Positions 51,834 to 61,332 of a DNA stretch of 64,000 nucleotides are shown here, one piece after another. How positions within the stretch are numbered: the first letter of the stretch is position 1; every line of letters begins with the position of its first letter. The DNA is from CAVUAN01 sp963739435 (GTDB lineage: Bacteria; Acidobacteriota; Thermoanaerobaculia; UBA5066; Gp7-AA6). The position numbers and the translations under genes were made by a program. The DNA lies in assembly GCA_963739435.1 (NCBI GenBank), contig CAVUAN010000024.1:62001-126000 (forward strand), written 5' to 3'. The notes under the pieces are model-generated. The model worked only from the letters and a program-made list of their open reading frames with translations. It did not search any database and was not told the origin of the DNA.

Positions 51834-53506
51834 GCGGCAAGTACGTCTTCATAACCGGGGGCGTCGTCTCTTCGCTCGGCAAGGGCATCGCGGCTTCCTC
51901 GATCGGAGCGCTGCTCGAGGCGCGCGGCTTCAAGGTCGCCATCGCCAAGTTCGACCCGTACATCAACGTGGATCCCGGCACGATGTCGCCCTTTCAGCAC
52001 GGCGAGGTCTATGTCACCGACGACGGCGCCGAGACGGACCTCGATCTGGGCCATTACGAGCGCTTCACCTCGATGACCGGCTCCCGGACCAACAGCACCA
52101 CTTCGGGGCGCATCTACGCGACCGTCATCGAGCGGGAGCGGCGCGGCGATTACCTCGGCAAGACCGTCCAGGTCGTGCCGCACATCACCGACGAGATCAA
52201 GGAGTCCATCCGGCGCGTGGGAGCCGAGGCCGATGTCGTCGTCATCGAGATCGGCGGCACCGTGGGAGACATCGAATCGCTGCCGTTCCTCGAGGCCATC
52301 CGCCAATGGCGCCAGGAAGTCGGGCGCGGCAACGCCGTCAACGTGCACCTCACCCTCGTGCCGTACATCAAGGCCTCCGACGAGCTGAAGACCAAGCCCA
52401 CGCAGCACTCGGTCAAGGAGCTGCTCTCCATCGGGATCCAGCCGGACATGCTGCTTTGCCGCACGGACCGGAATCTGCCCTCCGACGTGCGGAAGAAGAT
52501 CGCCCTCTTCTGCAACGTCCCGGTCGAGGCGGTCATCAACGCCAAGGACGTGCCGTCCATCTACGAGGTGCCGCTCCAGTTCGCGGCGGAGGGCCTGGAC
52601 GAGATCCTGCTCGACATGCTCCACATGCCCCACTACGACCGGGATCTTTCGAAGTGGGAAACGCTCGTCAACCGGATCAAGAACCCCGCGGGCGAGGTCG
52701 ACATCGCTGTCGTCGGCAAATACGTCGACTACGGCGACTCGTACAAGTCCTTGAACGAGGCGCTGGCGCACGGCGGCATCGCCAACAACGTGCGTGTCAA
52801 GCTCCATTACGTGGACGCCGAGACGCTCGAGAACGACCAGTATCCCGACGTGCTGACGCGGGCCGACGCGATCCTCGTGCCCGGCGGTTTCGGCAAGCGC
52901 GGTGTCGAAGGGATGATGAGGGCGATCCAGTACGCGCGCGAGAAGAAGGTCCCGTACTTCGGGATTTGTCTCGGGCTGCAGACGGCCGTCATCGAGTTTG
53001 CCCGGCACGTGGCGGGCCTCGAGGGTGCCAACTCGACCGAGTTCGAGGAAGAGCCGAAGCACAAGGTCATCTACAAGCTGCGGGACTTGATCGGCGTCGA
53101 GGCCCTGGGCGGCACGATGCGGCTCGGCAAGTACCCCTGCGAGCTCACGGCGGGCTCTTTTGCCTCCCGGGCCTACGGCGAAAGCCTCATCTCCGAGCGG
53201 CACCGGCACCGGTACGAGGTCAACCAGGAATACCTGCCGCTCCTCAAGGAGCGCGGCATGTCGTTTGCCGGCATGTCGCCCGACCGCAAGTTCGTCGAGA
53301 TCATCGAGCTCCACGAGGACCATCCCTGGTTTCTCGGCTGCCAGTTCCATCCGGAGCTCAAGTCCAAGCCCTTCGCCTGTCATCCCCTGTTCCGCGACTT
53401 CGTTCGGGCCGCTCGAGCCCACCGGGGAGCGCGCGCCGAGGAGACGGCGGAGACAACGGCCGAGCAAGCCCTCGTCCCCCGGCCGGACGCAGGAGGCAGG
53501 ACTTAG
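51830..53506 (+). CDS. pyrG: CTP synthase
   Basis: The 558-residue protein has the N-terminal synthase domain (YVFITGGVVSSLGKGIAASS, TMSPFQHGEVYVTDDGAETD, EIGGTVGDIESLPF) and a C-terminal glutaminase with the nucleophile in YFGICLGLQ and the His-Glu pair in GCQFHPELKSKP. It makes CTP from UTP and glutamine. Its overlap with kdsB is logical, as CMP-KDO synthesis uses CTP. GGAAAGGAGG precedes the start. Confidence 0.97.
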   Translation: MSGKYVFITGGVVSSLGKGIAASSIGALLEARGFKVAIAKFDPYINVDPGTMSPFQHGEVYVTDDGAETDLDLGHYERFTSMTGSRTNSTTSGRIYATVIERERRGDYLGKTVQVVPHITDEIKESIRRVGAEADVVVIEIGGTVGDIESLPFLEAIRQWRQEVGRGNAVNVHLTLVPYIKASDELKTKPTQHSVKELLSIGIQPDMLLCRTDRNLPSDVRKKIALFCNVPVEAVINAKDVPSIYEVPLQFAAEGLDEILLDMLHMPHYDRDLSKWETLVNRIKNPAGEVDIAVVGKYVDYGDSYKSLNEALAHGGIANNVRVKLHYVDAETLENDQYPDVLTRADAILVPGGFGKRGVEGMMRAIQYAREKKVPYFGICLGLQTAVIEFARHVAGLEGANSTEFEEEPKHKVIYKLRDLIGVEALGGTMRLGKYPCELTAGSFASRAYGESLISERHRHRYEVNQEYLPLLKERGMSFAGMSPDRKFVEIIELHEDHPWFLGCQFHPELKSKPFACHPLFRDFVRAARAHRGARAEETAETTAEQALVPRPDAGGRT

Positions 53507-53525
53507 GGCACGGGGGCGTGAGCCC

Positions 53526-54365
53526 ATGACCGTTCCAGTCGTCACGATAGCTCCCGGTTATTCGATCGGTGGCGCCTCGCCGCCCCTGTTCTTTGCGGGC
53601 CCCTGCGTCATCGAGTCGCGGGCGCACGTCCTGGCGATGGCGGCGCGGCTCAAATCGATCGGCGAAGAGACCGGCGCGCGGATCGTTTTCAAGTCGTCGT
53701 GGGACAAGGCCAACCGCTCCTCGATCGAGTCCTTCCGCGGCCCCGGCCTCGCTGAGGGCCTCGACATCCTCGCAGACGTCAAGGCGAAGACCGGGCTCCC
53801 CGTCCTTTCGGACATCCACGAGCCGTCCCAGGCCGAGGCGGCCGCCAGGATCCTGGATGTCCTGCAGATCCCGGCCTTCCTCTCGCGACAGACGGACCTC
53901 GTCGTGGCCGCGGCGAAGACGGGAAAGCCGATCAACATCAAGAAAGGGCAGTTTCTCGCCCCCGACGACATGGCCAACATCGTGGCCAAGTGCCGGTCGG
54001 CCGGGAACGAAAAGATCCTTCTCTGCGAGCGCGGCACGTCATTCGGGTACCACAACCTGGTCGTGGACATGCGTTCCTTCCCGATCATGCGCGCGCTGGG
54101 CTTTCCGGTCGTCTACGACGTGACCCACTCGCTCCAGCTGCCGGGCGGCGGGAAGGAGACGGGCGGCCTCAAGCAGTATGCCGCGGGCCTGGCGCGCGCC
54201 GCCGCGGCGACGGGCGCCGTGGACGGCTTCTTCCTCGAGGTGCACGACAACCCGGAGCGCGCCCTCTCGGACAGCGCCACTCAGCTCGACGTCGCCAGCG
54301 TGCCTTCCCTTTTGCGGTCGATACTCGCCATCGCGAGCCTCGTGCAGCGGGAGGATCGCGCCTGA
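53526..54365 (+). CDS. kdsA: 3-deoxy-8-phosphooctulonate synthase
   Basis: The 279-residue protein has FAGPCVIESRAHVL, FKSSWDKANRSSIESFRGPG, DIHEPSQAE, FLSRQTDLVVAA and FPVVYDVTHSLQLPGG. It condenses arabinose-5-phosphate with phosphoenolpyruvate. An N in CDKAN-like position suggests the metal-independent form, but this call is tentative. The ATG is 20 nt after pyrG. It ends overlapping the next gene. Confidence 0.95.
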   Translation: MTVPVVTIAPGYSIGGASPPLFFAGPCVIESRAHVLAMAARLKSIGEETGARIVFKSSWDKANRSSIESFRGPGLAEGLDILADVKAKTGLPVLSDIHEPSQAEAAARILDVLQIPAFLSRQTDLVVAAAKTGKPINIKKGQFLAPDDMANIVAKCRSAGNEKILLCERGTSFGYHNLVVDMRSFPIMRALGFPVVYDVTHSLQLPGGGKETGGLKQYAAGLARAAAATGAVDGFFLEVHDNPERALSDSATQLDVASVPSLLRSILAIASLVQREDRA

Positions 54366-55393
54366 AGACGGCGGAACGGGTTTCGTTTGTCGTCGGGGTC
54401 GCGCTGCTCGCCGGCCTGCTGTACCACATCGGAGCGGCCACGCTGCTCGCGAGCCTGCGCGAAGTGGGCTGGGGGTTCGTCCTGATCGTCGCTCTGCAAA
54501 CGGTGGCGATCCTCTCGATCACCCTCGCCTGGTACGTCATGGTCTCGCCTGAGTACCGAACAGCAACCCCCGTCCGGACTCTGGCGGCCATCCTGCTCTC
54601 TGGCGACGCCATCAACGCCGTGACGCCCTCGGCCGTCGTCGGAGGAGAGCTGGTGCGGGTCTCCCTCCTGCGCCGATTCGTTCCCACTGCAACGGCTGCC
54701 GGCTCCACCACGCTCACCGCGATGGCCCGTTTCTCGGCGCAGACCCTGTTTATTCTCTCTGGCGTCCCGTTCGTGCTCGGCCTGACGGCCGACCGGGGCC
54801 TGCGAAATGGGCTGCTCGTCCTGTCCGCGGTCCTCTGCTTTCTGCTCGGCCTCATTCTCGGCCTCGCCTGGTCACCGGGCGGCCTCGGGATGCTCCTTCG
54901 CTGGCTCGACCGCCTGGGCTGGTGGAGATCGCTTCGCAAGAAGCGGGAGGACGGCTGGAGATCGCTCGCCGACGCCACGGTCGGCAGCCTGCGGCGGCGG
55001 CCCGGCGATTTCCTGCTCGCGGTCGGACTTCACTACATCGGCTGGGTCATCGGCATCGTGGAGGCGCGGCTGGTCCTTTCTCTGCTGCTCGCGCCTGTGA
55101 GCTGGCGCCAGGCGTTCGCCATCGAGTCCCTTTCTGTGGCCATCGAAGGCATCCTCTTCTTCGTGCCGGCCAAAATGGGCACGCAGGAGGGGGGCAAGTA
55201 CGTGATCTTTGCCGCCCTGGGCCTCGACCCGGCCAAGGGGTTTGCCCTGGGCTTCGTGCGCCGCCTGCGGGAGCTCGCCTGGGCTGCCGTCGGCCTCGCC
55301 ATCTACGGCTGGTTTCAGAGACACCCGGCCCCAAACGCGGCATCGGACCCTCAGACGCAGCTCGAGCCCGCCGGCAATCGCCCCGGCGCATAG
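54362..55393 (+). CDS. UPF0104 / LPG-synthase-type flippase-like membrane protein
   Basis: This ~343-residue protein has eight or so membrane helices and the family segments TPSAVVGGELVRVSLLRRF and FFVPAKMGTQEGGKYVIFAA of the lysylphosphatidylglycerol synthase TM family (also YbhN-like). No ATG, GTG or TTG lies near the start of homology. The only candidate is a CTG at 54362 overlapping the kdsA stop (CTGA), so a rare CTG start or an indel is implied. It may move a lipid or lipid-linked sugar. Confidence 0.72.
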   Translation: MKTAERVSFVVGVALLAGLLYHIGAATLLASLREVGWGFVLIVALQTVAILSITLAWYVMVSPEYRTATPVRTLAAILLSGDAINAVTPSAVVGGELVRVSLLRRFVPTATAAGSTTLTAMARFSAQTLFILSGVPFVLGLTADRGLRNGLLVLSAVLCFLLGLILGLAWSPGGLGMLLRWLDRLGWWRSLRKKREDGWRSLADATVGSLRRRPGDFLLAVGLHYIGWVIGIVEARLVLSLLLAPVSWRQAFAIESLSVAIEGILFFVPAKMGTQEGGKYVIFAALGLDPAKGFALGFVRRLRELAWAAVGLAIYGWFQRHPAPNAASDPQTQLEPAGNRPGA

Positions 55394-55456
55394 GCGGCGC
55401 CGGCTCTCCCGCCCTTGTTAACGGAGGGGCTCCTCCCGGCGTCTTCCAGACCGGAG

Positions 55457-56041
55457 ATGGACCTCGCGCTTGACCTGCCGAATGGAATCAAAGAGCGTCG
55501 GCCTGTGAGCGAGCAAGCTGCAGCGCACGGCGCCGAGGACGCCCTCCTCGTCGAGGACGTCCGCGAGGGCCGGCCCGGCGCGTTCGATCGCCTCTACGCC
55601 CGCTATGCCCGCATGGTGCACGGAATACTGCTCGCGCGCGTCCCGCGGCGAGAGGCCGAGGACCTCGTCCAGGACGTCTTCCTGACCGTCCACCGGCGGC
55701 TCCACACGCTGCGCGAGTCCCGAGCTTTCGGGGGCTGGCTCGCCATGATTGCGCGCAACCGCGCGATGGACCACGCGCGGCGCGAGCCGCGCCTCTCGGA
55801 GCTTCCCGAAGACATCGCCGTCCCGGCTGGCGAAGATGCCGAAGCGGCCGAAGCCCTCGACGCCATCCGGGCACTGCCGGAGGCCTACCGCGAGCCTCTC
55901 ATTCTGCGCCTCGTCGAGGGCCTGACCGGCCCCGAGATCGCCTTGCGCACCGGCCTGACACCCGGATCGGTGCGCGTGAACCTGCACCGCGGGATGGCGC
56001 TGCTGCGCCAGTCTCTGCGGAGGAGTCCAACCTATGGTTGA
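55457..56041 (+). CDS. ECF-type RNA polymerase sigma factor
   Basis: This 194-residue protein has sigma-70 region 2 (FDRLYARYARMVHGILLARV, EAEDLVQDVFLTVHRRL) and region 4 (LPEAYREPLILRLVEGLTGP, then a helix-turn-helix). Regions 1 and 3 are absent, as in extracytoplasmic function sigma factors. Its end overlaps the start of the FecR-domain gene by 8 nt, which therefore probably encodes its partner or anti-sigma factor. Confidence 0.9.
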   Translation: MDLALDLPNGIKERRPVSEQAAAHGAEDALLVEDVREGRPGAFDRLYARYARMVHGILLARVPRREAEDLVQDVFLTVHRRLHTLRESRAFGGWLAMIARNRAMDHARREPRLSELPEDIAVPAGEDAEAAEALDAIRALPEAYREPLILRLVEGLTGPEIALRTGLTPGSVRVNLHRGMALLRQSLRRSPTYG

Positions 56042-57053
56042 CCGCGACGACAACGACAACGGATACCTTTGGGACAAGAGCGGCCCGCCGGACCCCGAAG
56101 TCCAGAACCTCGAGCGCCTGCTCGGCCGGTTCGGGCATCGGGGTGAGCAAGCGCCGTCGGTACGGAGGGCGCGCCGACCCTGGCTCCTGATCGCTGCGGC
56201 CGCCGCGGTCGTGCTCGCCGCCGGCGCCGCGTGGATCGCCCGCACGCTGGACCGCACGCACTGGAACGTGCAGCGGGTGGCGGGGGCCCCGGCCGTCGCC
56301 GACCGCCCGATGAACGAGACGGCACGTCTCTCTGTCGGACAGGTGCTCGAGACAGACGCCGCGTCACGCGCGCGCCTGACTATCGGATTGATCGGCGAGG
56401 TCGAGGTCTCGCCCAACTCCCGCCTGCGACTCGTTCGGGCGAGCGCCTCCGACCACCGCCTGACGCTCGAGCGCGGATCGATCGGGGCGCGCATCTGGGC
56501 ACCGCCTCGCCTCTTCTTCGTCCAGACGAAGTCGGCACTCGCCGTCGATCTCGGCTGCGTCTACCACCTCTCGGTCGACGACGCCGGGTCCGGGATGCTC
56601 TCGGTCGAAACGGGATGGGTGGCGCTCGTCGAAGGCGATCACGAGGCGGTCGTGCCGGCCGATGCGAGCTGCCGCATGCGGCCGGGAGCCGGGCCGGGCA
56701 CGCCCTTCTTCGACGACGCCTCCCCGGCGTTTCGAGCCGCGCTCGACCGCGTCGATGAGGCGCCCGGCGACGCCGCCGCCCTGGAGACCGTTCTCCTGCA
56801 AGCCAGGCGTCGCGATGCGCTGACCCTCTGGCACCTGCTCGCCTCGCTTCCTCCGGAAGCCTGCCTGGGCGTCCACGATCGCCTGGCCGCGCTCGTGGCG
56901 ATGCCCGCCGGCGTCACGCGCGAAGGGGTTGCCCGCCACGACCGGCGCATGCTGGATCTCTGGAGGTCCGAGCTGGGCCTGCCCTCGCCCGGAAAGCCGA
57001 CATTCTGGCAGCGCCTCTCAAAAGCGTTCCCCGACTCCTCGAAAGTTCGTTAA
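56034..57053 (+). CDS. FecR-domain membrane protein, probable anti-sigma factor
   Basis: The 339-residue protein has a cytoplasmic N-terminus of about 45 residues, one membrane helix (about 50-70), and a periplasmic FecR-like beta domain (ARLTIGLIGEVEVSPNSRLR, ALAVDLGCVYHLSVDDAGSG, ETGWVALVEG). The C-terminal part is helical. The overlap with the sigma factor gene and topology suggest it holds or releases that sigma factor. No FecA-like receptor is nearby. Confidence 0.82.
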   Translation: MVDRDDNDNGYLWDKSGPPDPEVQNLERLLGRFGHRGEQAPSVRRARRPWLLIAAAAAVVLAAGAAWIARTLDRTHWNVQRVAGAPAVADRPMNETARLSVGQVLETDAASRARLTIGLIGEVEVSPNSRLRLVRASASDHRLTLERGSIGARIWAPPRLFFVQTKSALAVDLGCVYHLSVDDAGSGMLSVETGWVALVEGDHEAVVPADASCRMRPGAGPGTPFFDDASPAFRAALDRVDEAPGDAAALETVLLQARRRDALTLWHLLASLPPEACLGVHDRLAALVAMPAGVTREGVARHDRRMLDLWRSELGLPSPGKPTFWQRLSKAFPDSSKVR

Positions 57054-57099
57054 CGCACGAAGGCTGCGCCGCGTCTTCCTCCGCAGCAACGGAGGGACC

Positions 57100-58260
57100 A
57101 TGACACCACGCCTGCCCGCATTCGGCATCGCGGCTTTGATCGTGACCGATCTCGTTCTGGCTGCGGGAGCGTCCCACCCCTGCTCCGCGGCCTCGCGGGC
57201 AGGCGCCCTCTCGCCCACGGGCTCGATGCATGTTCCAAGGGCCGTTCACACCGCCACTCTTCTTCCCGACGGGCGCGTGCTCATTGCGGGCGGCATGCAG
57301 AAGAACGGTGTCTTCGAGGACACCGCCGAGCTGTACGACCCGACCACGGGACGCTTCGAGTCCCTGCCGAGGCTTTCGTCGCCCCGCGTCGGGCACAGCG
57401 CCACGTTGCTGTCCAACGGAAGGGTCCTGATTGCGGGAGGATCCTCCGGAAGACACTTCGAAGGAGGCCGCTGGATGGGCGAGGTCGCCGCGACGGCGGA
57501 GCTGTACGACCCGGCCACCCGGACGTTTCGTCCCACGGGTTCGATGACCACGCCGCGCGCTCACCAGGCCGCCCTTAGGCTCGTCGACGGCCAGGTCCTT
57601 CTGGCCGGCGGCTACAACGGCGTATCGGACGCCCTCGGCAGCGCCGAGATCTACGACACGGCCTCGGGCATCTTTCGGCCCACGGGGCCTCTTCGCACGG
57701 CGCGCGTCCCCGAAGTCGCCGTGCTCTTGAAGGACGGCCGCGTGCTCATCCCGGGAGGCTCGGACGCCTCGGGCGGCGTGCTGGCGAGCGCCGAGGTCTT
57801 CGACCCGAAGAGCGGCCGCTTCGCGCCGGCTGGAGACATGATCGCCGCTCGCCGCAAGCACGGCGGCGCCCTCCTTGCGAGCGGCCGGGTCCTCGTCGTC
57901 GGCGGCTCGGATGCGCGAGACTGGACCGGGCAGAAGACCGAGGCGGAGATCTACGATCCGATTGCCAACCTGTTTACGCCGGCAGCCTCGATGGCGCTGC
58001 GCCGCTTCAAGCTGGGCGCTGCCGTCGCCCTTCTCCCGGACGGGCGCGTGCTCGTGGCCGGCGGCGCTGAGGCTCCGGAGATCTACGACCCTTCAAAGGG
58101 AGATTTCCTGACAGTCTCGGGTGGCTACGGCAAGCCCCGCTACTTTGCCGCCGCAACTCTCCTCCTGGACGGGCGCGTCCTCATCACCGGGGGCTACGGC
58201 CCGGGAACCGCCTCGGAGGGCCCCCTCTCAACCACCGACGCCTGGCTCTTTACTCCCTAA
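57100..58260 (+). CDS. Secreted kelch-repeat protein
   Basis: The 386-residue protein has a signal peptide and about six kelch blades, each with an LLPDGRVLIAGG-like strand followed by AELYDPTTGRF. These fold into a beta-propeller, as in galactose oxidase. No catalytic residues are recognisable, so carbohydrate or protein binding is more likely. GGAGGGACC precedes the ATG. It follows the ECF sigma/FecR pair on the same strand and may be part of that regulon. Confidence 0.85.
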   Translation: MTPRLPAFGIAALIVTDLVLAAGASHPCSAASRAGALSPTGSMHVPRAVHTATLLPDGRVLIAGGMQKNGVFEDTAELYDPTTGRFESLPRLSSPRVGHSATLLSNGRVLIAGGSSGRHFEGGRWMGEVAATAELYDPATRTFRPTGSMTTPRAHQAALRLVDGQVLLAGGYNGVSDALGSAEIYDTASGIFRPTGPLRTARVPEVAVLLKDGRVLIPGGSDASGGVLASAEVFDPKSGRFAPAGDMIAARRKHGGALLASGRVLVVGGSDARDWTGQKTEAEIYDPIANLFTPAASMALRRFKLGAAVALLPDGRVLVAGGAEAPEIYDPSKGDFLTVSGGYGKPRYFAAATLLLDGRVLITGGYGPGTASEGPLSTTDAWLFTP

Positions 58261-58306
58261 ACAAGGACGCCGCCGCCCGGGCCAGAGCTTCGAAGGGGAA
58301 GGCGTA

Positions 58307-58488
58307 GCCCCGACGCGGCGGGTTCCCCGCGGGGACCGTCGAAACCGGGTTGGTCTGCTACGGCCGGAAGGGTGCAGCCGCCAGACTTCCCCTTGCAGCG
58401 GTTTCGCCGAGCGGCGGCCATGGAAGGCCTCTCTCGAGCGGTCGTGTGGCCGCCGCGTGTCCCCGCGGGGAATCCGCCGTGGCGGGGC
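58307..58488. ncRNA. Structured repeat element, copy A
   Basis: A 182-nt element lies in the convergent gap between the kelch and S41 protease genes. Outer arms of about 29 nt (58307-58335 and 58460-58488) pair. Inside, GAAACCGG pairs with CGGTTTC, and GCGGCGGCC pairs with GGCCGCCGC. Copy B (61572-61754) has the same order, near-identical inner motifs and a different but equally paired outer stem. RNA or mobile repeat cannot be told apart from sequence alone. Confidence 0.5.
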
Positions 58489-58504
58489 GGCTTGAGTTCG
58501 GCTT

Positions 58505-60145
58505 CTAGCTTCCGGACTTGGAGGCGCGGACGCCGGGGGCCATCTTGGGCATCGCTGCGATGCGGGCGGCCTCGTCGAAGAGCGTGAGGGCTTTCTGGAT
58601 CTGGGTATCGCCCGTCGAGCGCACTTTCACTCCGGCTTCCAGGCCGAACTTCACGTTGGCCATGTCGGAGCGGATGGCGAGGTCGAGGAGGGCCTTGTTG
58701 GGCTCTTCCTCCCACATCTTCTGGAGCTCCTCGGCCGTCGAGAACTTGCGGCTCTCGGAGAACTTGAAGAACTCCTGCCGGATCGCCGGCGTGACCTGGA
58801 AGTCGGCGGTCACGTCCGGGTGGCGGGCCACCCACTCGACGGCGAAGTTGAAGAACATCGAGCGCGCAAAGAGCTGGTTCAACATCTTCGAATCGCGAGC
58901 GTCCGGCTTGACGACGACGTCCGGCCGGATGCCGCCCTGGGCGTAAACGACGCGGCCCGCGTCCGTGTAGAACGTCTCGCCCGCCTTGTGGGGAGCCTCG
59001 GCGGCGGCGCTGCCGCCTTCGGCCGCGTCGACGTCCTCCGGATTCACGTACGAGAGAAGGTCGCTGTAGTCGCGCTGGATCCAGCGGCCCGAGGGCGTGT
59101 AGTAGCGCGCCGTGGTCAGCGCGAGGCCCGCGCCGTAGGGCAGGGAATAGACGCTCTGCACGAGGCCCTTGCCCCAGGAGCGCTGGCCGACGACCAGGCC
59201 GCGGTCGTGATCCTGGATCGCTCCCGCGACGATTTCGGAGGCCGAAGCCGAACCGCGGTTGACGAGCACGATCAACGGACTGTCGAAATGCGGGCCCTCC
59301 CCCGGCGCGAAATAGTCCTGGCCCGAAGAGGCCGTGCGCCCGCGCGTGTAGACGACCTTGGCGCCCTTTGGCAGGAAGACGTCGGCCACGTCGACGGCCT
59401 GCTCGAGCACGCCGCCCGGGTTGCCCCGGAGGTCGAGGAGCATCTTCTTCATGCCCAGCTTTTCGAGCTTCGCGATCGCGGCCTCGAGCTCGTGGCTGGA
59501 GGTGTGCGTAAAGTCGCGCAGGAGGATGTAACCGACCTCGGGCCCCATCATGAAAGCGTAGGGGACCGAAAGGGTCGGAATCTCGGCCCGCGTGATCGTC
59601 ATCCGGATGGACTCGTCGGACGCGGGGCGGCGGATCGTGATCGTGACCTGCGAGCCCTTGGGGCCGCGCAGCTTGCGGACGACCTCGTCGGTCGTGACGT
59701 CTTCGCGCAGCTCCTCTTCCTCGATGTGCGTGATGATGTCGCCGGGCCGGATCCCCTGCTTGTAAGCAGGAGTGCCTTCCATCGGGGCAATGACGGTGAT
59801 CTTGCCCATGCGCTTCTGGATCTGGATGCCCAGGCCGAAGAAGGAGCCTTGCTGCTTCTCCCGCATCGCGGAGTAGTCCTCCGGCTCGAGGAACGACGTG
59901 TGCGGATCCAGCCGCGAAAGCATCCCGTGGATCGAGGCATAGACGGCCTTCTCGGGAGCGATCGGTTCGGGAGACCAGTCGGAAAGAGTCGTCAGGATGT
60001 CGGCGTACTCGTCGAGAGACGGCACTTCGCGCTCCGGGGAGGCGAAAAGCTTGCCTCCCAGCGTGCCGCCCACGAGGGTGGCGGCCAGAACGAGCGCGAC
60101 GGCGGTGAGAACACGGGAACGTGGCTGGGACTGGGACTGGCTCAA
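58505..60145 (-). CDS. S41-family carboxyl-terminal processing protease
   Basis: The 546-residue protein has an N-terminal membrane anchor, a PDZ domain (GLGIQIQKRMGKITVIAPME, GIRPGDIITHIEEEEL) and the tail-specific protease domain with catalytic Ser in VNRGSASASEIVAGAI and Lys in SWGKGLVQSVYSLP. It cleaves exported proteins near the C-terminus in the periplasm. The start ATG is 64 nt from the divergent tatA gene. Confidence 0.93.
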   Translation of the reverse strand: MSQSQSQPRSRVLTAVALVLAATLVGGTLGGKLFASPEREVPSLDEYADILTTLSDWSPEPIAPEKAVYASIHGMLSRLDPHTSFLEPEDYSAMREKQQGSFFGLGIQIQKRMGKITVIAPMEGTPAYKQGIRPGDIITHIEEEELREDVTTDEVVRKLRGPKGSQVTITIRRPASDESIRMTITRAEIPTLSVPYAFMMGPEVGYILLRDFTHTSSHELEAAIAKLEKLGMKKMLLDLRGNPGGVLEQAVDVADVFLPKGAKVVYTRGRTASSGQDYFAPGEGPHFDSPLIVLVNRGSASASEIVAGAIQDHDRGLVVGQRSWGKGLVQSVYSLPYGAGLALTTARYYTPSGRWIQRDYSDLLSYVNPEDVDAAEGGSAAAEAPHKAGETFYTDAGRVVYAQGGIRPDVVVKPDARDSKMLNQLFARSMFFNFAVEWVARHPDVTADFQVTPAIRQEFFKFSESRKFSTAEELQKMWEEEPNKALLDLAIRSDMANVKFGLEAGVKVRSTGDTQIQKALTLFDEAARIAAMPKMAPGVRASKSGS

Positions 60146-60208
60146 AGGAGGCCTCCTCGGGTCATTCTCGCATGCGAGGGAGTAGAATCGCCATCCTCGG
60201 AGGGGAAC

Positions 60209-60547
60209 ATGTTTGGCTCGATCGGTATGCCCGAATTAATCCTGATCTTCATCGTGGCTCTCCTCGTCTTCGGCCCGAAGAAGCTCCCGGAGATCGGCAA
60301 GTCGCTCGGAAAGGGCCTGGCCGAGTTCAAAAAGGCTTCTGACGAGCTCAAGAAGACGATTGAGGACGAGATCGAGTCGGGCAAGCGCGAGGCCGCTTCG
60401 GTGCGGCAGACTGTCACAGAGACAACCAACCTCATTGCGCCCCCGGAGATCGTCCCGCGCTCCGAAGCGCCCGCCGCCCCGCCCGAACCGACAGCAGCGC
60501 CGCAGCCCGAAGCGGCACCCCCGCCGCGTCCCCCGACCCCGGCTTGA
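60209..60547 (+). CDS. tatA: Sec-independent translocase TatA/TatB-type protein
   Basis: The 112-residue protein begins MFGSIGMPELILIFIVALLV, a membrane helix, then the FGPKKLPEIGKSLGKGLAEF hinge and amphipathic helix. The Pro-rich tail is variable. TatA forms the pore for folded proteins. The stop overlaps a TTG start of tatC (TTGA). Only one TatA/B-type gene is seen here, so it may serve both roles. Confidence 0.92.
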   Translation: MFGSIGMPELILIFIVALLVFGPKKLPEIGKSLGKGLAEFKKASDELKKTIEDEIESGKREAASVRQTVTETTNLIAPPEIVPRSEAPAAPPEPTAAPQPEAAPPPRPPTPA

Positions 60548-61332
60548 GCAAGCTCCTCCCGGGCTGGCTCGTCGGGGCCCCTGGACCTCCTCCGGAAGGA
60601 GAAGACGAGCTGCCCCGCATGGGATTCTTCGACCACCTCGAGGAGTTTCGCAAGCGCCTGATCGTCTGCCTCGTGGCTGTCTTCCTGCTCTTCTTTGTAG
60701 CGTGGGCCTGGGCTCCCGAGCTGTTCGACTTCATCGCCCGGCCGATCCGCAAGGTGCTCCCGCCGGGGCAGAACCTTTCGTACACGACGCTCACCGAACC
60801 TTTCCTCATGTACTTCCGCGTCGCGATGCTGGCCTCGGTCATCGCCGCGGCGCCGATCATCCTGTGGCAGGTCTGGCTCTTCATCTCGCCGGCCCTCTAC
60901 CGGCGGGAGAAGAAGTACGTCTTCCCGTTCGTCGGGGTTGGCTTCTTCTTCTTCATCGCCGGGTGCGCGTTCGGCTACTACGAGGCGTTCCCCGTCGTCG
61001 TGAACTTCCTGATCGGCGTCGGCGTGGCGGGCAAGTTCAACGCCGTCATCACGATCAACGAGTACCTCTCGACGGCGACGAAGATCATTCTGGGCATGGG
61101 CCTCGTCTTCGAGACGCCGATCCTGATCTTCTTCCTGGCGCGCATCGGGATCGTCTCGGAAAAGTGGCTCCTCGCCAAGTTCAAGTACGCCGTCCTGGTC
61201 ATCTTCATCATCGCGGCCATCATCACTCCGACCCCTGACATTGCAACGCAGCTCGTCTTTGCCCTGCCAATGATCGCCCTCTACCTCCTCGGCATCGGCA
61301 TCGCCTGGATGTTCAAGCCGAAGAAGCCCTAG
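60544..61332 (+). CDS. tatC: Twin-arginine translocase subunit TatC
   Basis: This 262-residue protein has six membrane helices and the TatC signatures MGFFDHLEEFRKRL and LTEPFLMYFRVAMLAS with FETPILIFFLARIG. It recognises RR-signal peptides. The TTG start overlaps the tatA stop; the ATG at 60619, directly before the conserved MGFFDHLEE, is a shorter alternative. It ends in a Lys-rich tail. Confidence 0.94.
   Translation: MSKLLPGWLVGAPGPPPEGEDELPRMGFFDHLEEFRKRLIVCLVAVFLLFFVAWAWAPELFDFIARPIRKVLPPGQNLSYTTLTEPFLMYFRVAMLASVIAAAPIILWQVWLFISPALYRREKKYVFPFVGVGFFFFIAGCAFGYYEAFPVVVNFLIGVGVAGKFNAVITINEYLSTATKIILGMGLVFETPILIFFLARIGIVSEKWLLAKFKYAVLVIFIIAAIITPTPDIATQLVFALPMIALYLLGIGIAWMFKPKKP

Noticed and set aside
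58330..58420. GTCGAAACCGGGT and CCGGTTTCG in the structured elements as tRNA-like T-arms
   Set aside because: No acceptor stem, D-arm or anticodon arm can be drawn around them.
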